A stretch of DNA of 64,000 nt from Pipra filicauda (GCF_003945595.2 NW_024104377.1:62001-126000), one strand, 5' to 3'. Numbered from the stretch's first letter, positions 23,121 to 36,598 are shown. Program-made: numbers and translations. The notes: a model not told the origin generated them from the sequence alone.

Positions 23121-26057
23121 TATGAGCTTTACCTGCCGTACTGAAGAGCACCAGACCAGCGAACACAATCTGTGCTCATAAAAATAGCATTCACCCTTTA
23201 AACCACCTCTCTCTACTGTGTTATCAAACATAAAATCACTACCTGTTGATGAGAGTTATGTACCAGTTCAGAGGTGCATGCCATTGTGGTGCATAAGAAA
23301 TAATTTTTTTTGATTTATGAAGAGCAGAACACAGTAGATGGTATTATTAATAAACAGTATTTGTAGTTTATGTACATGGAACTGCCCAGAAATGCCTCAT
23401 CTGCTTTTTTTTTCCTACAGAGGGGAACAGAATTTCATTTTTCTAAGCCATTGGACCCTGAGGCTCACATTTGGAATTCCATGCTGATAGACACTACATA
23501 ATTATTATTTTAATTAGAAAAGCTGTAAAATATTCTACTGTGTCTCTTAATTCTAATGTTATAGCTGCCACGGAAGGCTTAGTCCTAGAATGTTTTCAGT
23601 ACAGACTTGAACTGAGCACAGTTGGCTTTTTGATCAGAACAAGATCAATATTTTGGCATGGCATCCTCACAGTGCAGAATTAGGTGACTGAAAGGCTGTT
23701 TGAACTCAAGTGGACCACAGGTATATTACACTAGTACACACTGAAAATTTGACTTTTATGACTTATGAGCAGAAATTTTATTAAATTGTTAACATGCAGA
23801 GACCTAATTTTCTAGTTCTTATTTAGGCAAAACTCCTGCAACTAAGGAAGAATAGTCCAAGTTTAGTGTGAGGTGATCGCAGTGTGAGCTCAATGTGACT
23901 TGAGCCTCAGTAAGAGTTTTCTCCTAATTTTTGTTTGATCTTGGTTCCCTGTTAGGTTCTGCCATTGCAAAACAATGCACAGAAATTCATTGGGACCACT
24001 CCCACTAGTAACTAAGATTTTTAGAATCACAGTACCTGTTTCCTAATCGTGAATCAGAAATAAATATTACTTTCCTACATCAATGTTTGAAGAGCTGAGA
24101 CACATTTTTAAGGGCCAGAGAAGTACCAAAATAATAGACTATTTGTTTCAAAGATAATGCAAAACACTGAATAGGTCATTATGGAATAATTTAATTTGAG
24201 GAAACATTAACACAGAGCAAAATGAATAGATTAATGGTATAATTTTGCTATTTATTTTCTTTCTCTGTTTGCAAAGATATAAAAGATACCATTTGTAGTA
24301 TGATAACATTTTTTTATTCCATCATCTACCAGTGCAAATATATCCATTTACTTCATTTTATAAGCAGTTAAATTACTCTGACTCCTTATACACTTCTGTG
24401 AAAAAAGATATCTACCTTAAGATTTACATGCCCCCTCTTCTACTCATCACTAACGGCATGTTTGTGTTTGGCATAGGGGTACAGCATGATGCCTGAAGTA
24501 GGTTTCATCCCAGTTTTTATGTCCATACACTGCTATACAGAGCCCTGCTACTAAAAAAAGTGGAAGCAAAGGAAGTTCTAAAACACAGCACTGTACCAAC
24601 ACAAATAAAACCTCCCCTCTCAGCAACTGGACTGGGACCCAGACTGTGATAGGGCTGGGCTGCTTCCTATTCTTCTTTTCCATGCAAGCCTACCCCAAGA
24701 GCAGTCCCATCACTGCTTTCATGTTCCTGCCACAGGTCTTTCATCAAGATATGGAAGCTAAGGTGATACAACAGGAAAACAAGCAGAGCCTCAAATGTTC
24801 CATGAAAAATTAAGAGCTGTGAAATAAGGAAATATATTTAAAAAAACACAGGGAAATAAAATTTAAAATGCGTTTCATCTTAATTACATATTAATTTGAA
24901 TATGAGGCTTTGCTTGTATCTTAGTTTTCTGCCATAGTTTTATGTGTCTAACCAATAGCAACAAAATGAGCTTGCTTTGTGCCTCTGTAAGTGCAGCTGG
25001 CTAAGAACATTGTTCCCAGAGCTGTGTGTGCTCCTCTCGACACTGCCAAGGTTACTTATGAATAAGAGTCGTGTTTGCTTCTGCTGCATCAGAAAACAAT
25101 TAATCTTCATTGTTTGCCAATCAGGAGTAATCAAAAGCAGTAGGGAAATTAACTGCATTTTCTGGTACATATGAAAATATTACAGAAACAAAGATGAAAA
25201 TGCAAACTGTGGACAGCTGCTAGACTGCCTCTTACAGGAAAATAAAGACCTAGGCATTTTACAAACAGGTTTTTTTTTTCACATTTCAGTGAAGACATAT
25301 TTGATAGGGTAAACTCCAGATTTGTGCTAAAGTGATCCAGAATACTTTATCTGCTCTGGAAACAGGTAAGGTCAGAATGAATACACGAGATCTGCTATAT
25401 TTGCTTGGGTTTGAGTTGCAAAGGTGATTTTAGCAATACCAATGGAGAAATTTGGCTCTCTTTTGCTAGAGTGGAGAAGAAAAGCGTGGAGAAGAGTAAC
25501 CAAGAATGCACGTTTAGGGTGCTGACACACTGCTCACCACTGTAATTACAGGGATAGATTGTTATCTAGGTTTGAACAGAGTGCAGAAATCAAAAGAGTT
25601 GAACTGTCAACTCTATATTACTGAGAGTTAGAAGTAAAAAAATATTTGTAAGTCCACAAATTAGGCCCTGCTCTGCCCAAAACAGAAAACACTCAGTTCA
25701 CTGAGGAGAAACTAACACCCAGCTTGCCCAGAGAATCCTGAGCAGGTACCTGCTTTCAACCAGTTAGATGGCTACTGCTGAGTGTGTTTAAAAAATAAAA
25801 AATCATAGTTTCAGATTTATATACGTAAACACTGCAAATGCAGTTGTGGAGAACTTCCTTGGGTTCAGCACCCCATGTTTTGCAGTGTACTGCCAGATTA
25901 CAAGCCACTACAGTACAGGAGTCCACTACAGTCCCCTGCACTGCAACCCGCATGAGGTTTCTTCTGCATGTGACACATTTGCCACGGGGACTCTGTGTCC
26001 CTTTAACTCTGTCATAACTTCCTTTAACAGAGAACATTCAACCACTGGCTGGCTTTC

Positions 26058-26073
26058 AAAAAAAAAAAAAAAA
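26058..26073 (+). repeat. A16 run
   Basis: A pure A tract. No polyadenylation hexamer lies in the preceding 40 bases and no duplicated target site was found, so it is listed only as a homopolymer. Confidence 0.9.
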
Positions 26074-27631
26074 TCAAATTTGGAAAGGTAAATCTGTCAA
26101 TTTTAAGCATATAATTTGGAAAGAAATCCCAAACATGCTGACAGTCAAATCAAAATAAATCAGTTTGTAGTAAATACCAGCAGGACAACAGGCAGCCTTT
26201 CTTAGACTCACATTCTAGGCTAGTGTTATGCACATTATTAAAACTTCTTTCTATGTGTAAGCTTTTCTACAGAATTTATCCTGGAGTATCTAAGCCTCGT
26301 ACAGCTGCTCCCTCACTGCTCTGTGATTATCTGAGAAGCCAGCTGAAAGCTCAGTATTAGGTTTCTCCTTTTTCATGTGGTCTTGCTTTACTGCAATTAT
26401 TTGATGAAATGCTGTGTGTGACAAAGAGATGTGTTTCAGAACATAAACAGAAACACCTTTGTAAAAGTATTTACTTTTAATTTAATGACAGGCTTGTCAT
26501 TAAACTGCTCACCAATGGTTGTGGTCTCCATCAGTGTTGCTCCCATGGGTGTCAGGATGGTGCAGAGTTCCATGGACACAATGAGGGATTTGAAATGGGG
26601 GACAAACGCATAAAAAAATAGGAGAGAACTCACTGGTAGTTAGAGTGGTTATTTCAGATGAGTTAGAAAGGGGCTAGGTGAAGGGAAGGGCAGCAGACAG
26701 CTGTGCAGCAGTAGCCCTTTTCAAAATGGTAGACTGTGCAGGGAAGCAGTGGTCCTCTACTGAGGCACCCTAGCTGAGACACAGGGATAGTAGGTTATCA
26801 TATGCTAATAGATATCCAACATGCTAATCGTAATTGTAATAGAATTATCCAACAGACTCAGGCAGAAATCAGCATCTCCCTGTGCGTAAGAGAGTTAACA
26901 CAGTGAAAAGTTAAGAAAAGGGGGAAAATACAAGAAGCTTTAAAAATAATTATATCTGTAGATGAGACCAGTGCAAGGTCCTTGTTCTGCTTCCAAAGCA
27001 TAACTCTACCAGGAAGCTTTGTGCTGTTTACCTTACATACTGCATGGCAAAATTTCTTCTAGGTGACCACTTAAGGAGGTGAAGAAAAATATTTTTTAGG
27101 AAAGATTGTCTTCAAATAAAGCAAAGCATAACTACTCAACAGGCTGGGAATGCTTTGGGACAGTCTGCTAGGACAGATGGCTGCTTAACAAGAATGGTCT
27201 CTTGACCAGGTTTCTCTGTCTGCATTCCAGGTGCCTGCATGTAAGGAAGCAGATTACATGTACTGGTTCAAATGTGTATCGATTTGCCAATGGGGAGAGA
27301 GAAAACGCCGTCTTTGATAAAGAATTTGATTTGATGATCATTTACAGACCACACCACATGAAGTCTTGACACTGTTTCTTCACCCTAATTACTTTGTGAG
27401 CCATCTGGTGCACCTGCTGTTACAGTGAGGCAGGAATAACAGTTTTACACCCTCCCTCCCTTTTCTTTTCCTTTTTCTCACACTGAGATGGATCTTTTAA
27501 GTGAACATCCACCTGACGTGGCCAGACAGTGCAGATGTAGACGCAGGTGCAAACTCGGTCAACCATGCCTCCAGATGGCTCTTACTTATTAAGGCAGCCA
27601 AAGTAATAACTACAGACAAAGGGCCTCCAAG

Positions 27632-27659
27632 AAAAAAAAAAAAAAAACAAAAACAAAAT
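27632..27659 (+). repeat. A16 run with CAAAA extension
   Basis: Sixteen A followed by CAAAAACAAAA. It looks like an A-rich tail or simple repeat, but no source element can be seen upstream. Confidence 0.85.
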
Positions 27660-30600
27660 CAAGACCATTCTGCAGGAAAACACTAGGTTCAGAGATGGAG
27701 TTTGTAAGGATCCCAGAGAGGTAATCAGCTTTGAATCTGTGGTGAAAACAGAGCTGGTCAAGTCCCCCTGAAATTTGGATGAAATGACAGATTGATAATT
27801 GAGCAATCGGGAAAATGGTTAAAATGCAATAGTCTCTCCTAAAGGCTGATTACATAAGCATAAGTGCCAGCAGCTAGATGCCAAGATAAAAGCCATGGCT
27901 TCCTTTTCTCCTGCTGAGTAATATGCTTTGCAACCGAGAAAGCCAAGAGAAAAAAGCAATAAGATATTTTATTGCCTTATTTCTTTTAAACATCAGAGGT
28001 GTCACACTTCCAATGGCTGAACTCCAAGCAAACAACCAAGCAAACAAAATGAAGCAATTGTGCCCTCCCTCAACCTCTCCCTTTAATATCTTTAATTACT
28101 AGCCAACAAAGTGCACAAGTTCAAAGGAATAAGTTTCAGGTTTGGGAAGCTGTCTCACTAAACAAGTTCATTTGGGCAGAAGAAGCTCACAGGAGTCCAG
28201 AGGCCACCTCTGCTCCCACAGTTGAATGAACTTCCCCTTGTTGACCTGAATGCTCAATAAGGGAAGGGAATCAGGAAAAAAAAAAATCTTTTTCAACTAG
28301 CTATTTCAACATATCTACTTCAGGACTATCACAGATGACTTGGGGCTTTTCTGGCCTCGAGGGACAGCATAAAAAAGTGCCCTCCTCTTCAGTGATCATC
28401 CCAGCAGCCGTGCTGCCTAAATGAGTGTTCTGCTGAGCAGAATTCATTGCTGCTTTCCACCTGTGTTTTCATGAGTGAGGATTTGTGGCAAAGTGCCCAG
28501 CAGACACTGTGCTTCTCAGGACATCAAGTCCAAAAAACCAGCATGCAAAAGTGATGGGAGGCGCAGATCCACAGGCAAGACTCCCTTGGCCCTGCTATGC
28601 TGACAGTGGCACACAAACACCTGCAGGAATGGCTGAAAAGCAGACTCAGCCCTGCTCCAGCTCCTCTGCAAAGTGAGAAGGAAATGCCGGGGGTGGGAAA
28701 ATTTATAATAGCAAATCTTAGTGAGAGGCAGGGTTGCAATACATGCAAATCATGCTAAGCTCCCTAGTTTCAAATCACCATGACTGTGAAAATGGCTTAG
28801 GTGTATGTCTCCTCTGACAGGTGTTGTCTGAATTCTCCTGCCTAGAGGGGTCCTTAACTCCTGAGGCCTCAGAGCCATCAGCCCAAAGACTTTCGTCATT
28901 ATGAAGACGATGAGATCCCAAAGTTGTCTTATAATTCCTGACATACCCTAGGGAATCAAATCAATTTTCTCATGTGTCTGACCAACACCCTCTGTCCAGC
29001 TTGCTTTCTTTCTCGGAGTCTTACTTGCAGTCTTCCAAAGCAGATAAAGGTACAGTTTTGACTTCCTGAAGGCTATTCCTCCCCAGCACCTCCTGCACAA
29101 ACCCACAACAGCGAGACATCTCCCTACCACAAGAGCTATAAATGCTGTGTATTAGGCAGCAGTGGAGAAGGGGAGTGTAAGGAGGCAGTAAGACCCTCCC
29201 CATCAGTGTGATAGATGCTGTTCTTAGGTATGTTGAAAAAGGAGAGTTTTACTCAGGTTTTGAAAGAGGATAATACAAAATAAAACAAGAACCATATTCT
29301 AGATAATCATGCTTTTTCAAAATTTCTTTTTAAAACAAAACACGGGGACAGCAAAGCTACTCTTTGAGTCTTGTACTCTGTGTTGCATTGTGAGAACAAA
29401 CCTTTCCCCAGAAACCCTGTTTTATTTATTGCCCATTCAGCTTTTGAGCCATATGTAAAGCTAAACCTTTGCTAGTCTTCCTGGAAACTAAGCCAGCCAA
29501 ACCACTGAAGAGATATATTTAGGATGGAGGAGTTGTAGGGGACAGCTGGAGCATATCTTTACTGTAGCACTATTTAGCCTTGTCACTGGGCCTGGAGTGA
29601 AATAGCTGGTACTCATATTTTAATGAATGACAGTGAGGTAAATTCAAGTGATGAAGCTGTAATCAGGTCTTCCACACTAAAACAAGATTTTGGCTAAACC
29701 TGTATTTGGTTTGGACTATAAATATATTGTACTATCAACAACCTCATCCAAAGGCAGCCTTAAAACTGGAACAATTTGTTTTTCTGAAATCAGGGCTTTC
29801 AGTGGGTGCTGTGATTTGGATGTAAAACCCAAGGACAATATCAGTGTCTTTTTGATGCTAGAGATTCACTGGGCAATTTCTGAATTCACTGAGGGGTAGT
29901 TATCACCAATACTGGGATTTGCATGGCAAGACTGTGCTATGTAGGAAGGATTTGTTTTACAATATTGTCTCTCTTCTGGTCTCACTGTGATCTACAGTAT
30001 GTGTTTATCATTTCGTATCCTGCATTCTGAGCAGCCTGCATTGGCAGCAAGACAAATTTTATATCATTTATTAGTGATATAAATCAAGTGTTCCAACATA
30101 TTATTAATGGCAAATCTGAGGCTCATAACCAGAAAAGGGAAAATCAGAATCCCCCTTTCAGCACAACAAGATGATTCTTGCAGCACCTTGTCTCCAACTC
30201 CAACTTTATTTTTTTTCCTCTGTTTTGCAGCTGAATTTCTGTTTGGAAATTCAAAATAGCAGGGCTAAATGAGAGCCTTTGCAATACACTGCTGTATGCG
30301 AGAAGCAAAAGGAAGACCTTACAGCCTGGCTAAAGCAACCCAACTCCATAAGAGGGCAGTGTAGGAAACAAGCACTGAAAATTATTCAGAAATTATTCTC
30401 AGTAGCCTTGAAGTAAAACTTTCCACAGAGACAAGGTTCCCAGTGGGTTCAAGCTGGGGGGACAAGCTCTCCATGGAGCAAGGTTTCAAGGATTGCACTG
30501 AACCCTGAAGGATTACTGCATACAGGAATTTGTCCTTTTGGCACTCCACTCATACTAGATTTCCTGTCTAAACCCAGGATTTAATTTAGGTGACTCCTGA

Positions 30601-33407
30601 TTTATACCTCTATGAATAAAAGGGAGTTGAGGCCATCAGTGGTATAAATACAGTCTTAATTCAGTGACAGTCCTGCCTTTGTGAGAACTGCAGGATCAGG
30701 CTGTATAGCACTGGCTGGTCTTTGGCATTTGATGAGCAAGTTACCTTTATTTATAACATGGTACAAGCAGGACGTGTTGCTGTGACTGACTTACAACAGC
30801 TGCAAGGTCAGAAGTTTGATACACTAAGGGGAAAGTGTCCTGGCAATGTATATCTGAAGATTGTGTTGAATCAGGGATATGTAAAAGGTTAAATAGGGTA
30901 AGTCTAGAAGCTTTGGGCTTTTTTATATCTCAGACTAGCTTTTTAGAAACATCCTTGGAGGATACTAAAGAGTGCCTTCTGTAGCAGAATGCTGAATTCA
31001 CCCTTTTTGCCACCTTCTGTGACCTTTTCACCACCTCCTTATTTGTGCTTTGTAAAATAAGAACCACTAAAACAACCCTATCATCAAATCCATGGCATCT
31101 TTTCCTTCATTGATTCTTGAGAGGCGATAACAAGCTCAGCTAGGAACACATTTTAATAATTATACAGCTATAATTATCATTTTGGCTTTGCTAGGATTTT
31201 TGAAAGATGTACTGTGCAATCTATTTATAAGCTTGATAAGCAGGAGGACCTAGTGCCCTTTCCTTCTAGTAAATCCATGGGAAGTCTCATATGCAGAATG
31301 AAATCGTATAAAGGAGCATCAAACAAAACAACAAGACTTCTAATTAAGCCTAATCTTGCAGTAGGTGGGTGCAATAAATACCTCACCAACGAAGGAAAAG
31401 AAAGCTTTGCATTTTATGCAGAAATACAGAGTTTCAGTAAATACTTGTAAAGTGATGATTTTCCATGAGTAGTCCCATCCACACTAACACTTATCCCGGG
31501 GCAAATAGTGAGGGTAAAAACCTCCAGGAATACTTTTGGTGTATACTAAGAAGATACAATTTGAAGGAGATCTCTGTTTTACACAGCTGGTTAGTTACAT
31601 GATATGTATCTGCACATTTGCACAACTGGATTTTGTAAGCAGAAACAAATGGAGAAAAGTATCAGAAAAGACAATGAAAAATGAAAACACAATTTCAAGG
31701 ATGTCAGAGCTAGGGCTTTGAGTAAAGTATGAAAGCAGTCCCAAAGACAAGGCTTATGGATGGGGTCCTGATAACTGTTTCCTAGCAACAGGAATACTAT
31801 TAAAGAGGATGCTGAAGTCCAGTTTAATACATTTATCCAGTGCTCTGAAGGACAAGTAGGTAGCATCAAATTCCTCATTTTATACAGGGCTACTCAGTCA
31901 GGTTCTGTATCTGTCTTTACAAGAAGAGTTTCTACTCTTCATCCTGTATAAGTACCCTATATATCTGTATACGTATGTTAGTCATTTTCTAGCAGAACAG
32001 GAGAGATAGTGTTATTTATTGGGATAACTGCTTTGCATTATTTAATTAGATACAAGACTTAAAATTAGTTAAACACAATTATGTGAGAGTAAACTGCAAT
32101 GCCTTCTGGTTTTATTTCTGGGGTATTTAGGCTGCTAAGCTCACAAAAAAAATCCATTACGGTATTTGCAACTGGCTATCATAAAAGTTAGTTCATGGCA
32201 CAGCTTTAATAGAGAATAACCATCTAAAGGAGAGGTTAACACCACACAAACTTTTGGAAAGGAATTTGATAACTTGGTTAACAATATTGCATAATTCAGT
32301 AAAATTCCTTAGAGTCATAGCTCAACAGCTGTATTTATGTATACATTGAAGTGACTAAGACCAAAGCTAGAACTGAATCAAGATGTTGGAAAGTGTAGAG
32401 AAAATTAGATATTCAAGAGCCCAACATTGAAAAAGGTTAGTTGCTGCACATCATCATGCTTGTGTTAGTGTAGCCTTACTCTAGTAAGCTTCAAATGATC
32501 ACCATATCCTGGGTAGCCTCCCAAGCCAACCCTGAGGGGATTGCCATGTGATTTCCATGGCAGATAACCTTTGAAAATTATTCTTTAAATTTTGGGGGGG
32601 AAGGGGACAAAACAAAATAGGATTCCTATTATTCCTCTATTCTTTTGCTGCTCAGACTGAGGTTCTGGTTAGTACCTGATACTTGTGGTGTTTGCAGCAC
32701 TGTTTCAGAGGTCTGATTCTTCTCTGCAGCATTTGGCAGGTTTCTAGATCCAAATAACAAATTCTAAGCTCGTTTCTTTCCATGGCCCAAAATAAACAGG
32801 ATGCAAATAAGACCCGGAGCCATCCTCTGGGAAAATTTCAAAGTAACCTTAGGTAGAGGTTACCTACGTAAGTAGGTTTGGTTTGGCATCTCTTGTTTCC
32901 CATTGGAGTATGGTGTTTCATTAGCCAACAGATGCAGTAGACTTGACAGCAGCACTGTTAGGCTAGAACTGGCAAATTTTCAAGGTTCTCTTATTATAGC
33001 AAGACAACAAGTATTTTTGATGCTTTCCCTCCATTTCCCTCAATGTGAATTGTTGTCTGAGTCCACCCTCACTTTTAAGGCAGCAGTCTCCACAGGGGCT
33101 GGAAGACTGATGTGTCCCTATCCCATCCCATTTGATAGGAGATCTCAGGAGCAGTCTGCAAAAATGCCTGCAGGCAGGCTCTCTAGGTGGGCCTGCTGGG
33201 GTAATAAGCTGCCTAATGGCATACTAAGCAGCTGAGCAGCTGGAAGTGCTTGAGCCATCAATTCAGGTGACTCATATTGAAAGTACCTGCATTTTCACAA
33301 GCTGTGGAGATCGGCCATGTCACTTTTTGGGTTTCCTGTCAGGAGTGGAATGAGATGAAACTGGCAGCCATAATGGAAATAATTTCCCACCCAATTTGGC
33401 ATGCTTG

Positions 33408-34138
33408 AAAATCACAGAATATTCTGAGTTGGAAGGGACTCACTAGAATCATTAAGTCCAACTCCTGGTCCTGCACAGGACAGCCCCAAGAATGTGCCTG
33501 AGAGCATTGTCCAAATGCTATTTGAACTCTGGCAGGCTTGGTGCCATGACCACTTCCCAGGGGAGCCTGTTCTAGCACCCAACCACCCTCTGGGTGAAAA
33601 ACCTTTTCCTAATATCTAAACTTAACCTCCCCTGACACAATTTCATGCCGTTCCCTCAAGTCCTGTCACTGGTCACCTGAGAGATCAGTGCCTGCCTCTC
33701 CACTTTCCCTTCATGAGGAAGTTGTAGATTGTGATAAGGTCTCCTCTTCTCCAGGCTGAACAAGACAAGTGACCTCAGCCACTCCTTGTATGGCTTCCCC
33801 TCCGAGCCATTCACCGTCTTCGTTGCCCTCCTTTGGATACTTTCTAATAACTTTATGTATTTCTTACACTGAGGTGCCCAAAACTGCACACAGGACTCAA
33901 GGTGAGGCCGCACCAGTGCAGAGCAGAGAGGGACAATCCCCTCCCTTGACCGGCTGGCAATGCTTTGCCTGATGCCCCCCAGGACATGGTTGGCCCTCCT
34001 GGCTGCCAGGGCGCTGCTGACTCATATTCAGTACACTGTTCACCAGGACCCCCAGGTTCCTTTTCGCGGCACGACTCTCCAGCCTCTCATTCCCTAGTCT
34101 GTACGTACATCCAGGATTTCCTCATCCCAGGTACAGAT
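33408..34138 (-). mobile_element. CR1 LINE with ORF2 C-terminal remnant
   Basis: The longest CR1 3' portion inside the window, about 730 bp, minus strand. On the plus strand it begins with ATCACAGAATATTCTGAGTT and passes through the usual 3' UTR blocks (GTCCAACTCCTGGTCC, GGGGAGCCTGTTCTAGCACC, TTTTCCTAATATCTAAAC). From about 33656 upward it covers the end of the polymerase frame. The minus-strand frame at 33913-33656 reads [18 protein letters not shown], then QRRATK and LFSLEKRRP, the conserved CR1 ORF2 C-terminal pattern. The frame is broken shortly after, so this is a dead copy. The element stops near 34138 without a visible target duplication. Confidence 0.95.
33656..33913 (-). pseudogene. 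CR1 ORF2 C-terminal fragment
   Basis: An 85-codon open stretch inside the CR1 at 33408-34138. Residues 1-18 ([18 protein letters not shown]), QRRATK and FSLEKRRP are the landmarks of the tail of the CR1 reverse transcriptase, distal to the catalytic domain. The expected LEHLPYEERL region is altered to [10 protein letters not shown] and the expected downstream part is out of frame. The methionine is internal to the original protein, so this is not a real start. No function is expected. Confidence 0.85.
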
Positions 34139-36203
34139 GTCCTGTGACCATCTTTGCTCCTGAAAATGTCTCTCTGTACACCCCTTTGTGGTAGTCTGAC
34201 TCAAAGCCAGTTTACATCAGTTAAAGGATGGGACAGGCACCTTTATATAAAGCAAGGCAATAGACAGCTGCTTTCAGACGACATAATTTCTGAAAGTAAA
34301 AGCACAATTTTAAAAAATTAATGTTCTTATCTTTTACTCTTCTTGAAGAAGTTCTGGGTTTTGCCTGAAATAAACAAATTCTGTCTTTGAAAGGAAAGTT
34401 GAGGTACTTAAGATACATACACAGAAAAAAACATTCCAGCAGTGAAATCACTTTGCTACTTTGAACCCATCTGCAAAAAAACTTTGTGTACTACTTCTGT
34501 AACCTTCCCACAATAAACAAAACCCCTACCCAACGCATCTCTGTAGAGCGCTTTAGGGACTTTAAGTGTTTGGTGAAATTCTTGGGACACCATCATGTAG
34601 GCTCTATCGTCACCCACAATTAAAGGGAAGCCAATATTTTTTTTTTGTAGTGAAATACATTTGATACTTGTTATAGAATCTGACACTCCTATTACTGTTT
34701 CTCACCAGTTTCAGCAGCAAAGCAAGGGCCTGTGCTACCCTTTTATTTTACACATGAGCGCTTGCTTACAAAATTGTAGTGTTCATGTGAAATAAACCAA
34801 AGGAAGGAAACAGCTTCTGGAGCCCTGAAGAAATAACCTGCATGAAACACACAAAGGGGTTCACATATTTTGCTGTTCTAGTTAGGAACTGGGGGAGGTT
34901 GTTATGATCTTTTCTTTCCTAAGGTCTGATGTTTGAAAAAATGACAACACTTTCTACCACCATTAACTGGCTGCGCTCCTTCTTTTGTGGTAATAGAGGG
35001 AGCCAAAACTTGGGGGATCTAAAGGTGTCAGGCTTAAGCCCCTGCTGAGTTGGATTCCTCACAAGAGCACAGCAAGGAAATGCCAAATGAAGGGTTTTCT
35101 GTGTTTGACATTTTTACAGGTTGTTATAGAATAGTTTATAAAACATCAAATGATAAATAGTCTTTCATTTCCTCTGTTAGATGCCTAACCTATGTCTACT
35201 TCCTTAAAACACAAACTATGACAGCTCAGCAGATGTAGCTTGCCTTTTACACGTTCTTGTGGAAAATCATAGATGGGGATACTTATACATTGGATACGAA
35301 CATACAAGTAAGCTGTCTAAACTAGATCACATTCAGTCTTATCTGCCTGGATCTGAGGCTGAATGCCACTATTTGTTAATTGTGGTGCCATTAACGCTTA
35401 AAGATTTTAAGAGGCTAAACAGTTGCATATACAGTTTGGCACTGTGTCTTACTGCTCCTGCTAGTTAGAAGCAAACACTGAAAAAGGCTTCAAATGGATT
35501 AGAGACTGTAGAACCCAGTCCTTAGTGTGTGGTTCTTATTACAAGGTTATTTAGGGGCTCTCTTTCAGGGGTATCTCTGGATTAAGGATTTATGGTGCTA
35601 GACCAAGGATTTCTTGGTAGGTACTTAGTAGTTACGTATGTACCATATGTTGCTGTTTTTGAAGTTTTCCTGCATTTAATAGCATTATTTTTTGGCTTTT
35701 CCTCATTTTATTTGCAGTTATGTCAGAGGTCCACAGTCCTAAACCCTGATCTGAAGGCACTGCAAATACATAGTGTTTGAATCCAGCCCTTTTCATTAAG
35801 CATGTATGAAGTAATAATCAATTCCCTGGTGAACTTAACCCCTAACCAGACGTGGATTGCAGGAGACAGATCTGATAACATCAAAAGAAGCACTCGTCAG
35901 AAAGCCCCTAGAAAGATATTAGGGACCTCATGAAACTTATGGTGAAATTCTATTTACTCAAATCAGCATGAGATCATGTGAAAGAGGTCAGAAAAGAAAA
36001 ACCTCACCACTCCTCAGGCTGAAAATGGTATTCAACTTATTAATAAGCATTTCTATCACAACATCTACTGAATATCTGTTGGTTAATGGTGGTCAAATAA
36101 AAACACTTGATATTTGCCTATCCACCTACAATGAAATGAGTAAACACATGTGTGCATACCCAAAACCTCAGATTTATATTTCATGTGCATTTGACTACAT
36201 CCC
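34139..36203. other. Unique noncoding sequence, no gene seen
   Basis: About 2 kb between two retroelements. A minus-strand frame of 76 codons at 34456-34686 and several plus-strand frames of 60-80 codons show no family features. I recognise no repeat. Confidence 0.6.
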
Positions 36204-36215
36204 TTTTTGATTGTT
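36204..36215. repeat. Target-site duplication, left copy
   Basis: TTTTTGATTGTT, identical to 36599-36610. The two copies bracket a 383-bp LINE tail exactly at its expected ends: next to the trinucleotide tail here and at the 5' truncation point on the other side. This is the signature of target-primed reverse transcription. Confidence 0.88.
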
Positions 36216-36258
36216 CATCATCATGGCTAGGCTTCGCGAACGAAGATCTGGGAAGGCT
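36216..36258 (-). other. LINE 3' UTR hairpin and ATG tail
   Basis: In sense orientation the stop codon is followed by AGCCTTCCCAGAT, the stem-loop CTTCG/TTCG/CGAAG, then CCTAGCC and ATGATGATG. A 5-bp stem closed by G-C over a TTCG loop would be a stable RNA hairpin and probably forms part of the RT recognition site (inference). The triplet tail abuts the target duplication directly. Confidence 0.7.
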
Positions 36259-36598
36259 CTATCCACATTTGCTACAGGCACACTGGTGGCTTATGAGGCC
36301 AATACGTGACAGACATATCCGATTGCAAAAGGCACAGCAGAAAGACTCCTTAGGTGGTATATTCTGCAAGACACGGTTCTTTCTGCGTTGCCTTTTCTCC
36401 TCGAGAGTGATCCTGCGTGTGTTCTCGAAGGAGACAGCTGCGTTATAGATGGTGTGTCTCCAGGCCTCCCGATTGGAGGCCAGAGTAGACCAGTTATGGA
36501 GATCAATATGGCCAAGGCTGAGATGTTGTTTCAGGGAGTCCTTGTATCTTTTCTTCAGGGCTCCTCTCATGCGGCAGCCGGTGGCAAGTTCACCATAG
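36216..36598 (-). mobile_element. 5'-truncated non-CR1 LINE (RTE-like tail)
   Basis: A 383-bp insertion on the minus strand, bounded by a perfect 12-bp duplication. In sense orientation it starts inside the polymerase gene at the YGELATG motif that follows the RT domain in many RTE-like LINEs. It keeps the frame open to a TAG stop after a C2HC zinc finger. It then has a short 3' UTR with the hairpin CTTCG-TTCG-CGAAG and ends in ATGATGATG before the duplication. None of this matches CR1, whose 3' end has the 8-bp ATTCTATG-type repeat. The trinucleotide tail, target duplication and post-RT zinc finger point to an RTE-like or related clade (inference; the clade needs a library search). Perfect duplications and an unbroken frame suggest a younger insertion than the CR1 copies here. 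Confidence 0.82.

Larger units (their letters stand above)
23121..33407. other. Unique noncoding sequence, no gene seen
   Basis: About 10.3 kb without a recognisable gene or interspersed repeat. A runs occur at 26058-26073 and 27632-27647, neither preceded closely by AATAAA, so I do not call processed pseudogenes. An interval at about 26480-26620 is open on both strands and is discussed as a finding. A 110-codon frame at 32903-33235 (plus) lacks any domain. Confidence 0.6.

Noticed and set aside
25756..26091. Processed pseudogene ending in the A16 run at 26058
   Set aside because: No AATAAA lies close upstream, no target duplication was found and neither strand gives a recognisable protein.
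27500..27659. Retrocopy ending in the A16 run at 27632
   Set aside because: No polyadenylation signal, no recognisable source and no flanking duplication.
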